Source: Friedmanniella luteola | GTDB taxonomy: Bacteria; Actinomycetota; Actinomycetes; Propionibacteriales; Propionibacteriaceae | Length of the DNA stretch: 64,000 nucleotides | Assembly: GCF_900105065.1 (NCBI RefSeq) | Contig: NZ_LT629749.1 | Location: forward strand, 3,720,001 to 3,784,000 | Reading direction: 5' to 3' | Shown here: positions 7,839 to 17,387 of the stretch, piece after piece | How positions within the stretch are numbered: position 1 is the stretch's first letter | How the letters are laid out: the number at the start of each line of letters is the position of its first letter | Program-made: the position numbers and the translations under genes | Notes under the pieces: generated by a model | Databases searched by the model: none | Told to the model about the DNA's origin: nothing | The model's input: only the letters and a program-made list of their open reading frames with translations

Positions 7839-8438
7839 CTACCCGTCGACGCTGACCGCCGGCGCGCCGCCGGTCTTCGCGTCCAGCGCGTCGAACAGGC
7901 GCTGCGACACCTCGGTCACGGGTCCGAGCCCGTCCACCTCGACCAGCAGGTCGCGATTGCGGAAGATCTCGAGCAGCGGGGCCGTCTGGTCGGCGTAGAC
8001 CTGCTGGCGGACCCGGATGGTCTCCTCACGGTCGTCGGCCCGGCCGTCGGTGGCGGCGCGCTTCAGCAGCCGCTGCACCACCTCGTCCTGGTCGGCGACC
8101 AGGACGATGACGGCGTCGAGCGCCTCCCCCCGGCCGGCCAGGAAGGCGTCGAGGGTCTCGACCTGGGCGGGCGTCCGCGGGTAGCCGTCCAGCAGGAAGC
8201 CGCCGACGCAGTCCACCTCGGCCAGCCGCTGGGCGACGATGTCGTTGGTGATGTCGTCGCTGATGTAGCCACCGGAGTCCATGATGTCGCGGACCTGCTG
8301 GGCCAGCGGCGTGTCGGCGGTCTTCATGGCCCGGAAGATGTCGCCGGTCGAGACGGCCGGGATCCCGTAGCGCTGCGAGACCTGCGCCGCCTGGGTGCCC
8401 TTGCCCGCCCCCGGCGGACCCATGATGAGGAGGCGCAT
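7839..8438 (-). CDS. adk: adenylate kinase (short, LID-less form)
   Basis: This 199-residue enzyme interconverts ATP+AMP and 2 ADP. The P-loop GPPGAGKGT is at residues 7-15. The NMP-binding region (STGDIFR) and the DGYPRT motif (GGFLLDGYPRTPAQVE) are present. The LID is the short actinobacterial type (AATDGRADDREETIRVR) with no zinc-finger insertion. The ATG overlaps the secY stop by one base (TGATG), so the two are translationally coupled. Confidence 0.97.
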   Translation of the reverse strand: MRLLIMGPPGAGKGTQAAQVSQRYGIPAVSTGDIFRAMKTADTPLAQQVRDIMDSGGYISDDITNDIVAQRLAEVDCVGGFLLDGYPRTPAQVETLDAFLAGRGEALDAVIVLVADQDEVVQRLLKRAATDGRADDREETIRVRQQVYADQTAPLLEIFRNRDLLVEVDGLGPVTEVSQRLFDALDAKTGGAPAVSVDG

Positions 8439-9745
8439 CAGCGGAGGAACCCTTCGTAGTTGCGTTGCTGCAGCTGGCTCTCGATCTGCTTCACCGTGTC
8501 CAGTCCGACGCCGACGATGATGAGGATCGAGGTGCCGCCGAAGGGGAAGTTCTGGTTGGCGTCCAGGAAGATGAACGCCACCGACGGCAGCAGGGCGATC
8601 AGACCCAGGTAGAGCGACCCGGGGAACGTCAGCCGGGACAGCACGAAGGCGAGGTAGTCCTCGGTCGGCTTGCCCGCGCGGATGCCGGGGATGAAGCCAC
8701 CGTACTTCTTCATGTTGTCGGCGACCTCGTTCGGGTTGAACGTGATCGCGACGTAGAAGTAGGCGAAGAACACGATGAGCAGGAAGAACGTGACCATGTA
8801 GATCGGGTGGTCGCCACGGACGAAGTTCGCCGAGATCCAGGAGGAGAAGCGGGCCTCCGGCCGGAACTGGGCGTACAGCGCGGGCAGGTACAGCAGCGAC
8901 GAGGCGAAGATGACGGGGATGACGCCCGCCTGGTTGACCTTGATCGGGATGTAGGTCGTGGACCCGCCGAGCATCCGGCTGCCGACCATCCGCTTCGCGT
9001 ACTGCACGGGGATGCGGCGCTGGGACTGCTCGACGAAGATGACCCCGGCCATGACCACCAGGCCGAGGGCGATCACCAGCAGGAAGATGACCCAGCCCTG
9101 GGAGCCGGGGCGGGCGACCTTGAGGCCCCAGAGGGCGCTCGGGAAGGTGGCGGCGATCTGGGTGAAGATCATCACCGACATGCCGTTGCCGACGCCGCGC
9201 TCGGTGATCAGCTCACCCATCCACATGATGACGCTGGTGCCGGCGGTCATGGTGAGGATCATCGTGATGACCGGGAAGATGCCCTTGTCGTACACGAGGC
9301 CCGGGCAGCCGGTGAAGAGCCGGTCGTTGACGGCGACGGTGACGAACGCGGTGGAGTTCAGCACGGCCAGCACCAGGGTGAGGTACCGGGTGTACTGGGT
9401 GATCTTGGTCTGGCCGGCCTGGCCCTCCTTCTTGAGGGCCTCCAGCCGCGGGATGACGACGGTCAGCAGCTGCAGGATGATGCTCGCCGTGATGTAGGGC
9501 ATGATCCCCAGCGCGAAGATCGCCAGCTGGAGCAGTGCCCCGCCCGAGAACAGGTTGATCAGCGAGTACAGGCCCTGCTGCTCACCGCTCTGGGCCTGCC
9601 GGAGGCAGAAGTCGACCTGGCCGACGTTGACGTTCGGGGTCGGGATGATCGACCCCAGCCGGAACACGGCGAGGATCGCCAGCGTGAAGAAGATCTTCTT
9701 CCTCAGGTCCGGGGTCCGGAATGCGTTGGCGAATGCGGTGAGCAC
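8438..9745 (-). CDS. secY: preprotein translocase subunit SecY
   Basis: This 435-residue polytopic membrane protein with about ten helices is the channel of the Sec translocon (with SecE and SecG). It opens with FANAFRTPDLRKKIFFTLAI, has the plug/TM2a region (INLFSGGALLQLAIFALGIM) and the conserved C-terminal RGF-like loops (GIRAGKPTEDYL). The GTG start follows a purine-rich GGGAGGGCGG. Unusually, secY does not directly follow rplO: a complete secreted-protein gene with its own terminator lies between, so secY-adk-map must have its own promoter in 9746-9918, which I could not define. Confidence 0.97.
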   Translation of the reverse strand: MLTAFANAFRTPDLRKKIFFTLAILAVFRLGSIIPTPNVNVGQVDFCLRQAQSGEQQGLYSLINLFSGGALLQLAIFALGIMPYITASIILQLLTVVIPRLEALKKEGQAGQTKITQYTRYLTLVLAVLNSTAFVTVAVNDRLFTGCPGLVYDKGIFPVITMILTMTAGTSVIMWMGELITERGVGNGMSVMIFTQIAATFPSALWGLKVARPGSQGWVIFLLVIALGLVVMAGVIFVEQSQRRIPVQYAKRMVGSRMLGGSTTYIPIKVNQAGVIPVIFASSLLYLPALYAQFRPEARFSSWISANFVRGDHPIYMVTFFLLIVFFAYFYVAITFNPNEVADNMKKYGGFIPGIRAGKPTEDYLAFVLSRLTFPGSLYLGLIALLPSVAFIFLDANQNFPFGGTSILIIVGVGLDTVKQIESQLQQRNYEGFLR

Positions 9746-9919
9746 TCCCGCCCTCCCTCTCTTGGTCGACGGCCCTGTCGTGGTCGAGCACCTCGCGGTC
9801 CGACCCCGACCGTGCAGGACCGGATGACTTTATCAAGGGATCACGGTGAACCACGCATCCTCGGCGGTCCTGGCCACCCCGCCCGCAGGGGCCGGGGCTC
9901 GGCACCGGCTCGGGACGAC

Positions 9920-9961
9920 GACAGCCGCCTGCCGACCCGGGCGGGTCGACAGGCGGCTGTC
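9920..9961 (-). terminator. strong terminator after the beta-propeller gene
   Basis: GACAGCCGCCTG pairs with CAGGCGGCTGTC, with an inner CGACCC/GGGTCG stem and a GGGC loop; only one C-A mismatch interrupts it. It lies just past the stop of the gene at 9981-10985 and upstream of secY. Confidence 0.75.
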
Positions 9962-9980
9962 GGCTGGGCGGCGCGAGCGG

Positions 9981-10985
9981 CTAGACGCGCAGCCGGCTGA
10001 TCCAGTACTCCGCCGTGGTGGCGGCGTTCGCGACCCCGAAGCGGGCGTTGGGCAGGTAGAGGCTGCCCTTGTAGTACGCGGCCGTGGTCGGGATGTCGAA
10101 GGTCGCCGGTGCCCGCAGGTCCGCACTCGTCAGCGTGTCCACCAGCCGACCGCGGCTCCCGCTGCGGTCGAGGTGCACGACCGCGACCTGGTTGAGCCGG
10201 TTCTGGACCGCGTAGAGGGTGCGACCGCGGACCAGCAGGCCGTCACCGTTGGTCAGCTGGGCACCGCCCAGGTCCACCTTCTTCGCGACCCCGGTCCGCG
10301 GGTCGACCCGGAACAGGGTCCCGGTGGCGGAGTCGACCACCAGCAGGGACCGCTTGTCCGGGCTCTGGGCGATGCCGTTGGCACTGTTCGTGCCCGCGGG
10401 TGCCTGCACCCACTCCCCCGTCAGCGGCAGGGTGGCGACCCGCGCCTTCTTCGGGTTCCTGCTGCGGGTGACGCTGTAGAGCTGGGGCTTGGCCGAGTCG
10501 GTGAACCAGGCCCGGTGCTTGGTCAGCACGACGTCGTTGACGAAGCTCGGGCTCGTCTCGCTGACGGCGGTGAACGTGTGGTTGGCGAGGATCTTGCCCG
10601 AGCGGGCGCTGATCACCCGGCCGGTGCCCGTGCCGCCGCCGGCGACGTAGATCAGTCCGTCGTCGACCTTGAGGCCCACCGAGGGGTTGCCCACCCCGAG
10701 TCCCCGGCTGACCAGGTGGCGCTTGCCGGTGCGGAGGTCGACCGACAGGATGTCGCCGTTCGTCCGGGAGCCGAGGTAGGCCCGCGAGCCCTGGTCGACG
10801 GCGATCCCCTCCGGCTGGAACCCGTCCGGCAGCGCGATCCGCTCGGGCCGGTCGGCGTGGTCGCCGTGGTGCCGGGGGTGGGCCGCGACGGGTCCAGCGA
10901 GGGTGACGGTCAGGGCCGCGCTGGTCAGCGCCACCCCGGCGATCTTGGCGGCGGCGAGCAGGCGGTGTCGTGGGCGCAACGTCAT
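9981..10985 (-). CDS. secreted SMP-30/gluconolactonase-like beta-propeller protein
   Basis: This 334-residue protein has a Sec signal peptide (about residues 1-34: basic start, hydrophobic AGVALTSAALTVTLAGPVAA, then cleavage near AHPRHH). The rest is a six-bladed-propeller sequence of the SMP-30/gluconolaconase/LRE type, with repeats such as QPEGIAVDQGSRAYLGSR and TNGDGLLVRGRTLYAVQN. The histidine-rich HPRHHGDHADRPE after the signal could bind metal. The substrate is unknown, and I infer an extracytoplasmic role. It is inserted between rplO and secY, neighbours in most bacteria, and is insulated by a terminator on each side. Confidence 0.8.
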   Translation of the reverse strand: MTLRPRHRLLAAAKIAGVALTSAALTVTLAGPVAAHPRHHGDHADRPERIALPDGFQPEGIAVDQGSRAYLGSRTNGDILSVDLRTGKRHLVSRGLGVGNPSVGLKVDDGLIYVAGGGTGTGRVISARSGKILANHTFTAVSETSPSFVNDVVLTKHRAWFTDSAKPQLYSVTRSRNPKKARVATLPLTGEWVQAPAGTNSANGIAQSPDKRSLLVVDSATGTLFRVDPRTGVAKKVDLGGAQLTNGDGLLVRGRTLYAVQNRLNQVAVVHLDRSGSRGRLVDTLTSADLRAPATFDIPTTAAYYKGSLYLPNARFGVANAATTAEYWISRLRV

Positions 10986-11110
10986 CGGTGGTTCCCCCTG
11001 GGTTCGGGGCGGCGACCGGGCGGCCGCCGCACGCGGGTGCTATCCGGGGGTACGAAGCCCCGGGGTCGATGGTTCACCCGCGGGAGCCCGTCCGGATGCG
11101 GTCGGGGACG

Positions 11111-11146
11111 CACGAAGGGCCGCCCCGGTCGGGACGGCCCTTCGTG
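11111..11146 (-). terminator. terminator of the spc operon after rplO
   Basis: CACGAAGGGCCG (11111-11122) pairs perfectly with CGGCCCTTCGTG (11135-11146) around a 12-nt loop, 16 bp past the rplO stop. Confidence 0.75.
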
Positions 11147-11161
11147 TGGTGCGTTGACCAG

Positions 11162-11602
11162 TCAGCGCTGGGTGGTGCTGCCACCCGCTGCGGCGATCTT
11201 GTCCTTGGCCGAACCCGAGAACGCGTCGGCGGTGACCTGCACCGCCACGGTGATCTCGCCCGTGCCGAGGACCTTGACCGGGTGACCGGCGCGGACCGCG
11301 CCGGCCGCGACCAGCTCGTCGACGCCGATGGTGCCCCCCTCGGGGAAGAGCGCGCTCAGCCGGTCCAGGTTCACGACCTGGAACTCGACGCGGAACGGGT
11401 TCTTGAAGCCGCGGAGCTTCGGGACCCGCATGTGCATCGGCATCTGGCCACCCTCGAAGTTCTCGGGGATGTTGTTGCGGGCACCGGAGCCCTTGGTGCC
11501 GCGACCGGCGGTCTTGCCCTTGGAGCCCTCACCGCGACCCACTCGGGTCTTCGCGGTCTTGGCGCCGGGCGCCGGCCTCAGGTGATGGACCTTGAGTGCC
11601 AT
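11162..11602 (-). CDS. rplO: 50S ribosomal protein L15
   Basis: This 146-residue large-subunit protein has the Gly/Lys/Arg-rich N-terminal tail ([20 protein letters not shown] then GARN) that threads into 23S rRNA, and the conserved [20 protein letters not shown] segment. It is the last gene of the spc operon here, one base after rpmD, and is followed by a strong hairpin instead of secY. Confidence 0.97.
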   Translation of the reverse strand: MALKVHHLRPAPGAKTAKTRVGRGEGSKGKTAGRGTKGSGARNNIPENFEGGQMPMHMRVPKLRGFKNPFRVEFQVVNLDRLSALFPEGGTIGVDELVAAGAVRAGHPVKVLGTGEITVAVQVTADAFSGSAKDKIAAAGGSTTQR

Positions 11603-11603
11603 G

Positions 11604-11786
11604 TCAGTCGACCTCCTCGACGGTGATCAGGTGGGACACCGTGTTCAGCATCCCTCGGATCTCGGGGCGGTCCTCCTTGACGGCGACGTCGCCGATGCGC
11701 TTGAGGCCGAGAGAGCGGAGCGTGTCCCGCTGGTACTGCTTGCCGCCGATGCCGGACTTCACCTGGCTGACCTTGATGCGGCTCAT
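11604..11786 (-). CDS. rpmD: 50S ribosomal protein L30
   Basis: This 60-residue protein begins [20 protein letters not shown] and ends HLITVEEVD; it matches bacterial L30 in length and sequence. Its ATG overlaps the rpsE stop by four bases (ATGA). The open frame continues further upstream, but the family start and the overlap fix the ATG at 11786. Confidence 0.96.
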   Translation of the reverse strand: MSRIKVSQVKSGIGGKQYQRDTLRSLGLKRIGDVAVKEDRPEIRGMLNTVSHLITVEEVD

Positions 11787-12385
11787 GACTGGGCTCCCGC
11801 CCGGTGGGCCCGCAGCAGGGCGGCCGGCGTCACGTGCTCGACGGACATGCCGCGACGCTTCGCGACCTGCTCCGGCATCTCCAGGCCCTGCAGCGCGGCG
11901 ACGGTGGCGTGCACCACGTTGATCGCGTTGGTGGAGCCCAGCGACTTGGCGAGCACGTCGTGCACGCCGGCGCACTCCAGCACCGCCCGCGCCGAGCCAC
12001 CGGCGATGACGCCGGTACCCGGGGAGGCGGGGCGCAGCATGACCACACCGGCCGCCTTCTCACCCTGGACGGGGTGGGAGATGGTGCCCTGGATGCGAGG
12101 GACGGTGAAGAAGTGCTTCTTCGCCTCCTCGACGCCCTTGGCGATCGCCGCGGGCACCTCCTTGGCCTTGCCGTAGCCCACGCCGACGGTGCCGTCGCCG
12201 TCGCCGACGACGACCAGCGCCGTGAAGCTGAAGCGCCGACCGCCCTTCACGACCTTCGCGACGCGGTTGATCGCCACGACGCGCTCGATGTAGTTGCTCT
12301 TCTCAGCCGCCTGGCCACGACGATCGTCACGGCCGCGGCGGTCTCCGCCTGCGCCGCCACCACTGCGGCGCTGCGTTCCACTCAT
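11783..12385 (-). CDS. rpsE: 30S ribosomal protein S5
   Basis: This 200-residue protein has the N-terminal double-stranded RNA-binding-like S5 domain ([20 protein letters not shown] then FTALVVVGD) and the C-terminal S5 domain ([21 protein letters not shown]). S5 takes part in decoding fidelity and mRNA unwinding. A Gly/Arg-rich N-terminal extension of about 27 residues ([20 protein letters not shown]) is typical of actinobacteria. Confidence 0.97.
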   Translation of the reverse strand: MSGTQRRSGGGAGGDRRGRDDRRGQAAEKSNYIERVVAINRVAKVVKGGRRFSFTALVVVGDGDGTVGVGYGKAKEVPAAIAKGVEEAKKHFFTVPRIQGTISHPVQGEKAAGVVMLRPASPGTGVIAGGSARAVLECAGVHDVLAKSLGSTNAINVVHATVAALQGLEMPEQVAKRRGMSVEHVTPAALLRAHRAGAQS

Positions 12386-12403
12386 CCGTCTACCTATCTC
12401 TCG

Positions 12404-12787
12404 TCAGAATCCGAGGCCGGCCTCGCGCGCACTGTCAGCCAGTGCGGCGATGCGACCGTGGTACTTGTTGCCGGCGCGGTCGAAGACGACCTGCTCGACA
12501 CCGGCGGCCTTGGCCCGCTCGGCGACCAGGAGGCCGACCTGCTTGGCCTTGGCCGACTTGTCGCCGGTACCCGAGCGCAGGTCCGCCTCCATGGTGGAGG
12601 CCGACGCGAGGGTGCGTCCGGCGGTGTCGTCGATGACCTGGGCCATGATGTGGCGGGCCGACCGGGTGACCACGAGCCGCGGGCGCTCGGGCGCACCGAA
12701 GATCTTCTTGCGGGCCCGGATCTGACGGCGGAGCCGCGACCGGGTCTTGGTTGCGGTGCCCTTGTGCGAAGACAGCGAGACAGCCAT
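12404..12787 (-). CDS. rplR: 50S ribosomal protein L18
   Basis: This 127-residue protein binds 5S rRNA. It starts [20 protein letters not shown] and carries the family's [20 protein letters not shown] and C-terminal [21 protein letters not shown] chose the ATG at 12787, which overlaps the rplF stop by one base (TGATG); a GTG just before it would add one Met. Confidence 0.96.
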   Translation of the reverse strand: MAVSLSSHKGTATKTRSRLRRQIRARKKIFGAPERPRLVVTRSARHIMAQVIDDTAGRTLASASTMEADLRSGTGDKSAKAKQVGLLVAERAKAAGVEQVVFDRAGNKYHGRIAALADSAREAGLGF

Positions 12788-13329
12788 CACTTACCAGCCT
12801 TTCCGACCTTGCGACGGACGTGCTCGCCCGCGTAGCGAATGCCCTTGCCCTTGTAGGGCTCCGGCTTGCGCAGCTTGCGGATGTTGGCCGCGACCTCGCC
12901 CACCTGCTGCTTGTCGATGCCGATGACCGAGAAACGGGTCGGCGCCTCGACGTTGAAGGTGATGCCCTCGGGCGCGGTGATCGCCACCGGGTGGCTGTAG
13001 CCGAGCGCGAAGTCGAGCTGCGTCGGGCCCTTGGCCACGACGCGGTAGCCGACGCCGACGATCTCGAGCTTCTTCTCGTAACCCGCCGTGACGCCGGTGA
13101 CCATGTTGGCCACCAGGGTGCGGGTCAGCCCGTGGAGCGACTTGCTCTCACGCTCGTCGTCCGGCCGGCTGATCTCCAGCTGGCCGTTCTCCGCGCGCGC
13201 GACGGTGATCGGCTCCTTGACGCGGTGCTGCAGCGTGCCCTTGGGGCCCTTGACCGAAACCTGCTGGCCGTCGAGGGTGACCTCGACGCCGGACGGGACC
13301 GGGACAGGAAGCCTGCCAATGCGTGACAT
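12787..13329 (-). CDS. rplF: 50S ribosomal protein L6
   Basis: This 180-residue protein has two tandem L6 folds. It starts [20 protein letters not shown] and ends with the conserved [20 protein letters not shown] then KVGKAGK. It sits near the factor-binding centre of the 50S subunit. Located between rpsH and rplR in the normal spc order. Confidence 0.98.
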   Translation of the reverse strand: MSRIGRLPVPVPSGVEVTLDGQQVSVKGPKGTLQHRVKEPITVARAENGQLEISRPDDERESKSLHGLTRTLVANMVTGVTAGYEKKLEIVGVGYRVVAKGPTQLDFALGYSHPVAITAPEGITFNVEAPTRFSVIGIDKQQVGEVAANIRKLRKPEPYKGKGIRYAGEHVRRKVGKAGK

Positions 13330-13355
13330 GTTGTTTCCTCTCTAGATCTCGTCGA

Positions 13356-13763
13356 TCACCAGACGTAGGCGACGACTTCGCCACCCACGCCGGTGCGGTG
13401 GGCCTGACGGTCGGTCAGCAGCCCCTGGGAGGTCGAGATGATCGCGATGCCGAGGCCGCCGAGGACCTTGGGCAGCCCGGTCGACTTCGCGTAGACCCGG
13501 AGGCCGGGCTTGGAGATGCGGCGGACGCCGGCGATCGAGCGCTCGCGGTTCTGGCCGTACTTGAGCGTGATCGCGAGGGTCTTGCCGACCTCGCCCTCCT
13601 TGGGCTCGTTCACCGCGAAGCTGGCGATGTAGCCCTCGCTGGCGAGGATCTCGGCGATCCCGACCTTGATCTTGCTGTGCGGCATGACCGTCTGGTCGTG
13701 GTACGCCTGGTTGGCGTTCCGGAGACGGGTCAGCATGTCCGCGATGGGGTCTGTCATGGTCAT
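13356..13763 (-). CDS. rpsH: 30S ribosomal protein S8
   Basis: This 135-residue 16S rRNA-binding protein starts [20 protein letters not shown] and contains the C-terminal [20 protein letters not shown] then EVVAYVW. In many bacteria S8 represses the spc operon by binding the rplE region; I see no proof of that here. A 93-bp gap separates it from rpsN upstream. Confidence 0.98.
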   Translation of the reverse strand: MTMTDPIADMLTRLRNANQAYHDQTVMPHSKIKVGIAEILASEGYIASFAVNEPKEGEVGKTLAITLKYGQNRERSIAGVRRISKPGLRVYAKSTGLPKVLGGLGIAIISTSQGLLTDRQAHRTGVGGEVVAYVW

Positions 13764-13856
13764 GGCTGGTTGGACTTCTTTCTCACCGTGGTTTCCCCGG
13801 AGGGACCTTCAGCGTTTCTGGTCTTGGAGTGCGTGCGGGTCAGCGGAGAGCTGGGG

Positions 13857-14042
13857 TCACCACGAGGACTTCGTGATGCCGGGCAGCTCGCCCGCGTGCG
13901 CCATGCTGCGCAGGCAGATGCGGCACAGGCCGAACTTGCGGAAGACCGAACGCGGCCGCCCGCACTTCTGGCACCGGGTGTAACCCTGCACCGCGAACTT
14001 CGGCTTGCGGGCCTGCTTGACCCGGAGCGCTGTCTTGGCCAT
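13857..14042 (-). CDS. rpsN: 30S ribosomal protein S14, zinc-binding type
   Basis: This 61-residue protein carries two CxxC knuckles (CQKCG and CRIC, the latter in [11 protein letters not shown]), the zinc-ribbon form of S14 (type Z). Actinobacteria often keep a second, zinc-free S14 elsewhere for zinc starvation; it is not in this window. Placed between rplE and rpsH as expected. Confidence 0.97.
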   Translation of the reverse strand: MAKTALRVKQARKPKFAVQGYTRCQKCGRPRSVFRKFGLCRICLRSMAHAGELPGITKSSW

Positions 14043-14057
14043 CTTCTGGTCCCTCTC

Positions 14058-14639
14058 TTAGTTCTGCCGGAACGGGAAGCCGAGGTGGCGCAGCAGAGCG
14101 CGGCCCTGGTCGTCCGTCGTCGCCGAGGTCACGAACGTGATGTCCATGCCCCGGACCCGGTCGATCCGGTCCTGGTCGATCTCGTGGAACATGACCTGCT
14201 CGTTGAGACCGAAGGTGTAGTTGCCGTGGCCGTCGAACTGCTTGGGCGACAGGCCGCGGAAGTCGCGGATGCGGGGCAGGGCCAGCGACAGCAGACGGTC
14301 GGCGAACTCCCACATGCGGTCACCACGCAGGGTGACGTGGGCGCCGATCGGCATCCCCTCGCGCAGCTTGAACTGGGCGATGGACTTGCGGGACTTGGTG
14401 ACCTGCGGCTTCTGGCCGGTGATCGTCGCGAGGTCCTTGACGGCCCCGTCGATCAGCTTCGAGTCGCGCGCCGCCTCGCCGACACCCATGTTGACCACGA
14501 TCTTGACCAGGCCGGGGATCTGCATGACGTTGGCGAACTGGAACTCCTGGTGCAGCGCGGGCACGATCTCGTCGCGGTAGCGCTGCTTCAGGCGCGGGAG
14601 CACCTTCGGTGCCGCCGTCTCGGTCGTCTCGGTGCTCAT
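14058..14639 (-). CDS. rplE: 50S ribosomal protein L5
   Basis: This 193-residue 5S rRNA-binding protein makes the B1b inter-subunit bridge. Family segments present include [40 protein letters not shown] and the C-terminal [20 protein letters not shown]. Its ATG overlaps the rplX stop by one base (TGATG). Confidence 0.98.
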   Translation of the reverse strand: MSTETTETAAPKVLPRLKQRYRDEIVPALHQEFQFANVMQIPGLVKIVVNMGVGEAARDSKLIDGAVKDLATITGQKPQVTKSRKSIAQFKLREGMPIGAHVTLRGDRMWEFADRLLSLALPRIRDFRGLSPKQFDGHGNYTFGLNEQVMFHEIDQDRIDRVRGMDITFVTSATTDDQGRALLRHLGFPFRQN

Positions 14640-15055
14640 CAGATCTCCTGTCCGGTCGCCCGCGCGATGCGGACGCTGCGGAACGACTTGTACTCGGAGC
14701 CGTCGGGGCGACGCTTGGTCACCTCGACGCGGTCGTACCCGACGCGGGTGACGACCTCGTCGCCGCCCTCGTTCTTGACGACCAGCTGGACGTTCGACAC
14801 GTGGATGGGGGCCTCGGAGGAGACGATCCCGCCCTTCGTGCCCGCGCCGCCCTGCGGCTGGGCCGAGGTGTCCTTCAGGTGCCGCTTGGCGATGTTGACG
14901 CCCGCGACGGTCACCTTCTGGCGCTCGGGGAACACGGCGATGATCTCGCCGACGGTCCCCTTGTCCTTGCCGGCGATGACCTTCACGCGGTCACCCTTGA
15001 TGACGTGCAGCTTGTTCGTGCCGCTCTTGAGGGCGGTGGGCTTCTTCGAGCTCAT
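14639..15055 (-). CDS. rplX: 50S ribosomal protein L24
   Basis: This protein is an early 50S assembly initiator. It has the KOW motif near residues 17-45 ([20 protein letters not shown]) and the [20 protein letters not shown] segment. At 138 residues it is longer than the usual ~105, mainly through a C-terminal tail ([20 protein letters not shown] onward). It overlaps rplE by one base. Confidence 0.96.
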   Translation of the reverse strand: MSSKKPTALKSGTNKLHVIKGDRVKVIAGKDKGTVGEIIAVFPERQKVTVAGVNIAKRHLKDTSAQPQGGAGTKGGIVSSEAPIHVSNVQLVVKNEGGDEVVTRVGYDRVEVTKRRPDGSEYKSFRSVRIARATGQEI

Positions 15056-15057
15056 GG

Positions 15058-15426
15058 TCAGATCACCTCCGGGGCGAGCGAGATGATGCGCATGAAGCGC
15101 TTCTCGCGCAGTTCACGGCCGACCGGGCCGAAGATGCGGGTACCGCGCGGCTCGCCGTCAGCCTTCAAGATCACCGCGGCGTTCTCGTCGAACTTGATGT
15201 ACGAGCCATCAGCGCGACGGCGCTCCTTCACGGTCCGGACGATGACGGCCTTCACGACCTCGCCCTTCTTGACGTTGCCACCGGGGATGGCGTCCTTGAC
15301 GGTGGCGACGATGACGTCGCCGATGCCGGCGTAACGACGACCGGACCCGCCGAGAACGCGGATGCACAAGATCTCCTTGGCACCCGTGTTGTCGGCGACC
15401 TTGAGCCGCGACTCCTGCTGGATCAT
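15058..15426 (-). CDS. rplN: 50S ribosomal protein L14
   Basis: This 122-residue, highly conserved protein starts [20 protein letters not shown]. It contacts 16S rRNA at bridge B5/B8. It is the first gene of the spc operon, preceded by AGGAG and by a 53-nt hairpin that separates it from rpsQ. Confidence 0.98.
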   Translation of the reverse strand: MIQQESRLKVADNTGAKEILCIRVLGGSGRRYAGIGDVIVATVKDAIPGGNVKKGEVVKAVIVRTVKERRRADGSYIKFDENAAVILKADGEPRGTRIFGPVGRELREKRFMRIISLAPEVI

Positions 15427-15491
15427 CTGTTATCTCCTGGTTGTCTCACTGGTTCCCGGTGTCCGGGCCTCGTGGAACGTGTGGTTTGCCT

Positions 15492-15544
15492 CCGACCGGC
15501 CGCGACCCCGGGACACCGTCAGGTGTTCCGGGGCGGCCGGTCGG
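15492..15544 (-). terminator. long hairpin between the S10 and spc operons
   Basis: CCGACCGGCCG pairs with CGGCCGGTCGG and an inner CCCCGGGACACC pairs with GGTGTTCCGGGG (one mismatch) around GTCA, forming a 53-nt near-continuous hairpin. It begins 6 bp past the rpsQ stop and ends 65 bp before rplN. It could terminate the S10 operon or control read-through. Confidence 0.65.
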
Positions 15545-15550
15545 CCTGTC

Positions 15551-15841
15551 CTACTTGGCCTTCTCGAGGATCTCGATCAGACGCCAGCGCTTGGTGGCGC
15601 TGAGCGGCCGGGTCTCCATGATCCGCACCCGGTCACCGACGCCGGCGGCGTTGCCCTCGTCGTGCGCCTTGAGGCGCGAGGTCTGCCGCAGCACCTTGCC
15701 GTAGAGGCGGTGCTTGACGCGGTCCTCGACCGCCACGACGACGGTCTTGTCCATCTTGTCGCTGACCACGAGGCCCTCGCGGACCTTGCGCGCGCTGCGC
15801 TCGGCCGGGGCCGTCACGCTCTCGTTCAGCTGCTCACTCAT
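15551..15841 (-). CDS. rpsQ: 30S ribosomal protein S17
   Basis: This 96-residue OB-fold protein binds helix 11 of 16S rRNA. It has the family's [20 protein letters not shown] and CxxA-like [20 protein letters not shown] segments. A 20-residue N-terminal extension ([20 protein letters not shown]) is longer than in E. coli. It starts one base after rpmC. Confidence 0.97.
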   Translation of the reverse strand: MSEQLNESVTAPAERSARKVREGLVVSDKMDKTVVVAVEDRVKHRLYGKVLRQTSRLKAHDEGNAAGVGDRVRIMETRPLSATKRWRLIEILEKAK

Positions 15842-15842
15842 G

Positions 15843-16130
15843 TCAGGCCTTCACTCTCTCCACCGCGGGCGCGGCTGCTCCGTCGTCCGAGCCGGTCTCC
15901 TGGGAGGCCAGGTCGGGGTCGTCCACGATGCCGAGCTCGCGCTCCTGCAGCACCGTGTAGATCCGGGCGATGTCCTTGCGGACCTCCCGGAGCCGGCTGT
16001 GCGACTCCAGCTGACCGGTCGCGGACTGGAAGCGGAGCCCGAACAGCTCCTCCTTCAGCTCGCGGACGCGGGCGTCGAGGTCGGCACGGCCGAGGCCACG
16101 CAGCTCGGCGGCGGTTGCGGTCTTCGCCAT
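15843..16130 (-). CDS. rpmC: 50S ribosomal protein L29 with C-terminal extension
   Basis: Residues 1-70 form the two-helix L29 core ([20 protein letters not shown], then [20 protein letters not shown]) at the tunnel exit, near the SRP and trigger-factor docking site. Total length is 95 against the usual 65-75. The extra tail ([20 protein letters not shown] and following) is acidic and Ala-rich. Its start overlaps the rplP stop by one base. Confidence 0.95.
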   Translation of the reverse strand: MAKTATAAELRGLGRADLDARVRELKEELFGLRFQSATGQLESHSRLREVRKDIARIYTVLQERELGIVDDPDLASQETGSDDGAAAPAVERVKA

Positions 16131-16549
16131 CAGATCTCACCTGCTTCGCGCTTGATGAAGCGCGCCTTCATCGGCAGCTTGTGGATCGCCAGACGCATGG
16201 CCTCGCGGGCCACCGTCTCGTCGACCCCGGACAGCTCGAAGAGCACGCGTCCGGGCTTGATGTTCGCGATCCACCACTCGGGCGAGCCCTTGCCGGAACC
16301 CATGCGGGTCTCGGCGGGCTTCTTGGTCAGCGGGCGGTCGGGGTAGACGTTGATCCACACCTTGCCGCCACGCTTGATGTGACGCGTCATCGCGATACGA
16401 GCGGACTCGATCTGACGGTTGGTCAGGTACGAGGGCTCCATGGCCTGGATGCCGAACTCGCCGAAGGCCAGCTTGGTGCCGCCCTTGGCGGCGCCACGAC
16501 GGGTGGGGTGGTGCTGCTTGCGGAACTTCACCCTGCGAGGGATCAGCAT
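16130..16549 (-). CDS. rplP: 50S ribosomal protein L16
   Basis: This 139-residue protein next to the A-site tRNA starts [20 protein letters not shown]. It contains [20 protein letters not shown] and [20 protein letters not shown], all diagnostic. The open frame extends further upstream through rpsC sequence, but the family start and the 2-bp gap to rpsC fix the ATG at 16549. Confidence 0.98.
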   Translation of the reverse strand: MLIPRRVKFRKQHHPTRRGAAKGGTKLAFGEFGIQAMEPSYLTNRQIESARIAMTRHIKRGGKVWINVYPDRPLTKKPAETRMGSGKGSPEWWIANIKPGRVLFELSGVDETVAREAMRLAIHKLPMKARFIKREAGEI

Positions 16550-16551
16550 GG

Positions 16552-17385
16552 TCAGGCCTCCTGTCCGGGCGTCTCTGCGGGGGCGGCGGACACGCCGGCC
16601 TCGACGGGAGCGGGAGTCTCCGCACCCTCGGCGCGACGACGACCGCCACGCTCCGGGCGACCCTCGGCCCCACGGCTGGGACGACCGGCGCGCTGCGGCC
16701 GGGCACGGCCACCGGCGGCGTTGCGGGCCGCCTTCTGCGCGGCACGCTCGGCGCGGGAGCCGGACACGTCGCCCTTGTAGATCCAGACCTTCACGCCGAT
16801 CCGGCCGAAGGTCGTCTTGGCCTCGTAGAAGCCGTAGTCGATGTCCGCGCGGAGCGTGTGCAACGGCACCCGGCCCTCGCGGTAGAACTCCGACCGGCTC
16901 ATCTCGGCGCCGCCGAGACGACCCGAGCACTGGATCCGGATCCCCTTGGCCGCACCGGAGCGCATGGCGCTCTGCTGGGCCTTGCGCATCGCGCGGCGGA
17001 ACTGCACGCGGGAGGCGAGCTGCTCGGCCACACCCTGCGCCACCAGCTGGGCATCGGTCTCGGGGTTCTTGACCTCGAGGATGTTCAGCTGCACCTGCTT
17101 GCCGGTCAGCTTCTCCAGCTCGCTGCGCACGCGCTCGGCCTCGGCACCGTTGCGGCCGATGACGATGCCCGGGCGGGCGGTGTAGATGTCGACGCGCACC
17201 CGGTCACGGGTCCGCTCGATCTCGACGCTGGAGATGCCGGCGCGCTCGAGACCCTTGATCAGGAGCTTGCGGATCTTGACGTCCTCGCCGACGTAGGCCG
17301 AGTACAGCTTGTCGGAGTACCAACGGCTCTTGTGGTCGGTCGTGATCCCGAGGCGGAAGCCGTACGGGTTGATCTTCTGGCCCAT
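16552..17385 (-). CDS. rpsC: 30S ribosomal protein S3
   Basis: The 277-residue protein has the KH type II domain (about residues 40-110; [20 protein letters not shown] carries the GxxG loop) and the C-terminal S3 domain to about 210. S3 lines the mRNA entry channel. The last 60 residues are a low-complexity Arg/Ala/Glu-rich tail ([20 protein letters not shown] and onward), longer than in E. coli S3 (233). Confidence 0.97.
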   Translation of the reverse strand: MGQKINPYGFRLGITTDHKSRWYSDKLYSAYVGEDVKIRKLLIKGLERAGISSVEIERTRDRVRVDIYTARPGIVIGRNGAEAERVRSELEKLTGKQVQLNILEVKNPETDAQLVAQGVAEQLASRVQFRRAMRKAQQSAMRSGAAKGIRIQCSGRLGGAEMSRSEFYREGRVPLHTLRADIDYGFYEAKTTFGRIGVKVWIYKGDVSGSRAERAAQKAARNAAGGRARPQRAGRPSRGAEGRPERGGRRRAEGAETPAPVEAGVSAAPAETPGQEA

Positions 17386-17387
17386 GC

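Noticed and set aside
9746-9918. TAAAGT in 9746-9918 (minus strand) as the secY -10 box
   Set aside because: No acceptable -35 at 16-18 bp; too weak to list as a feature.
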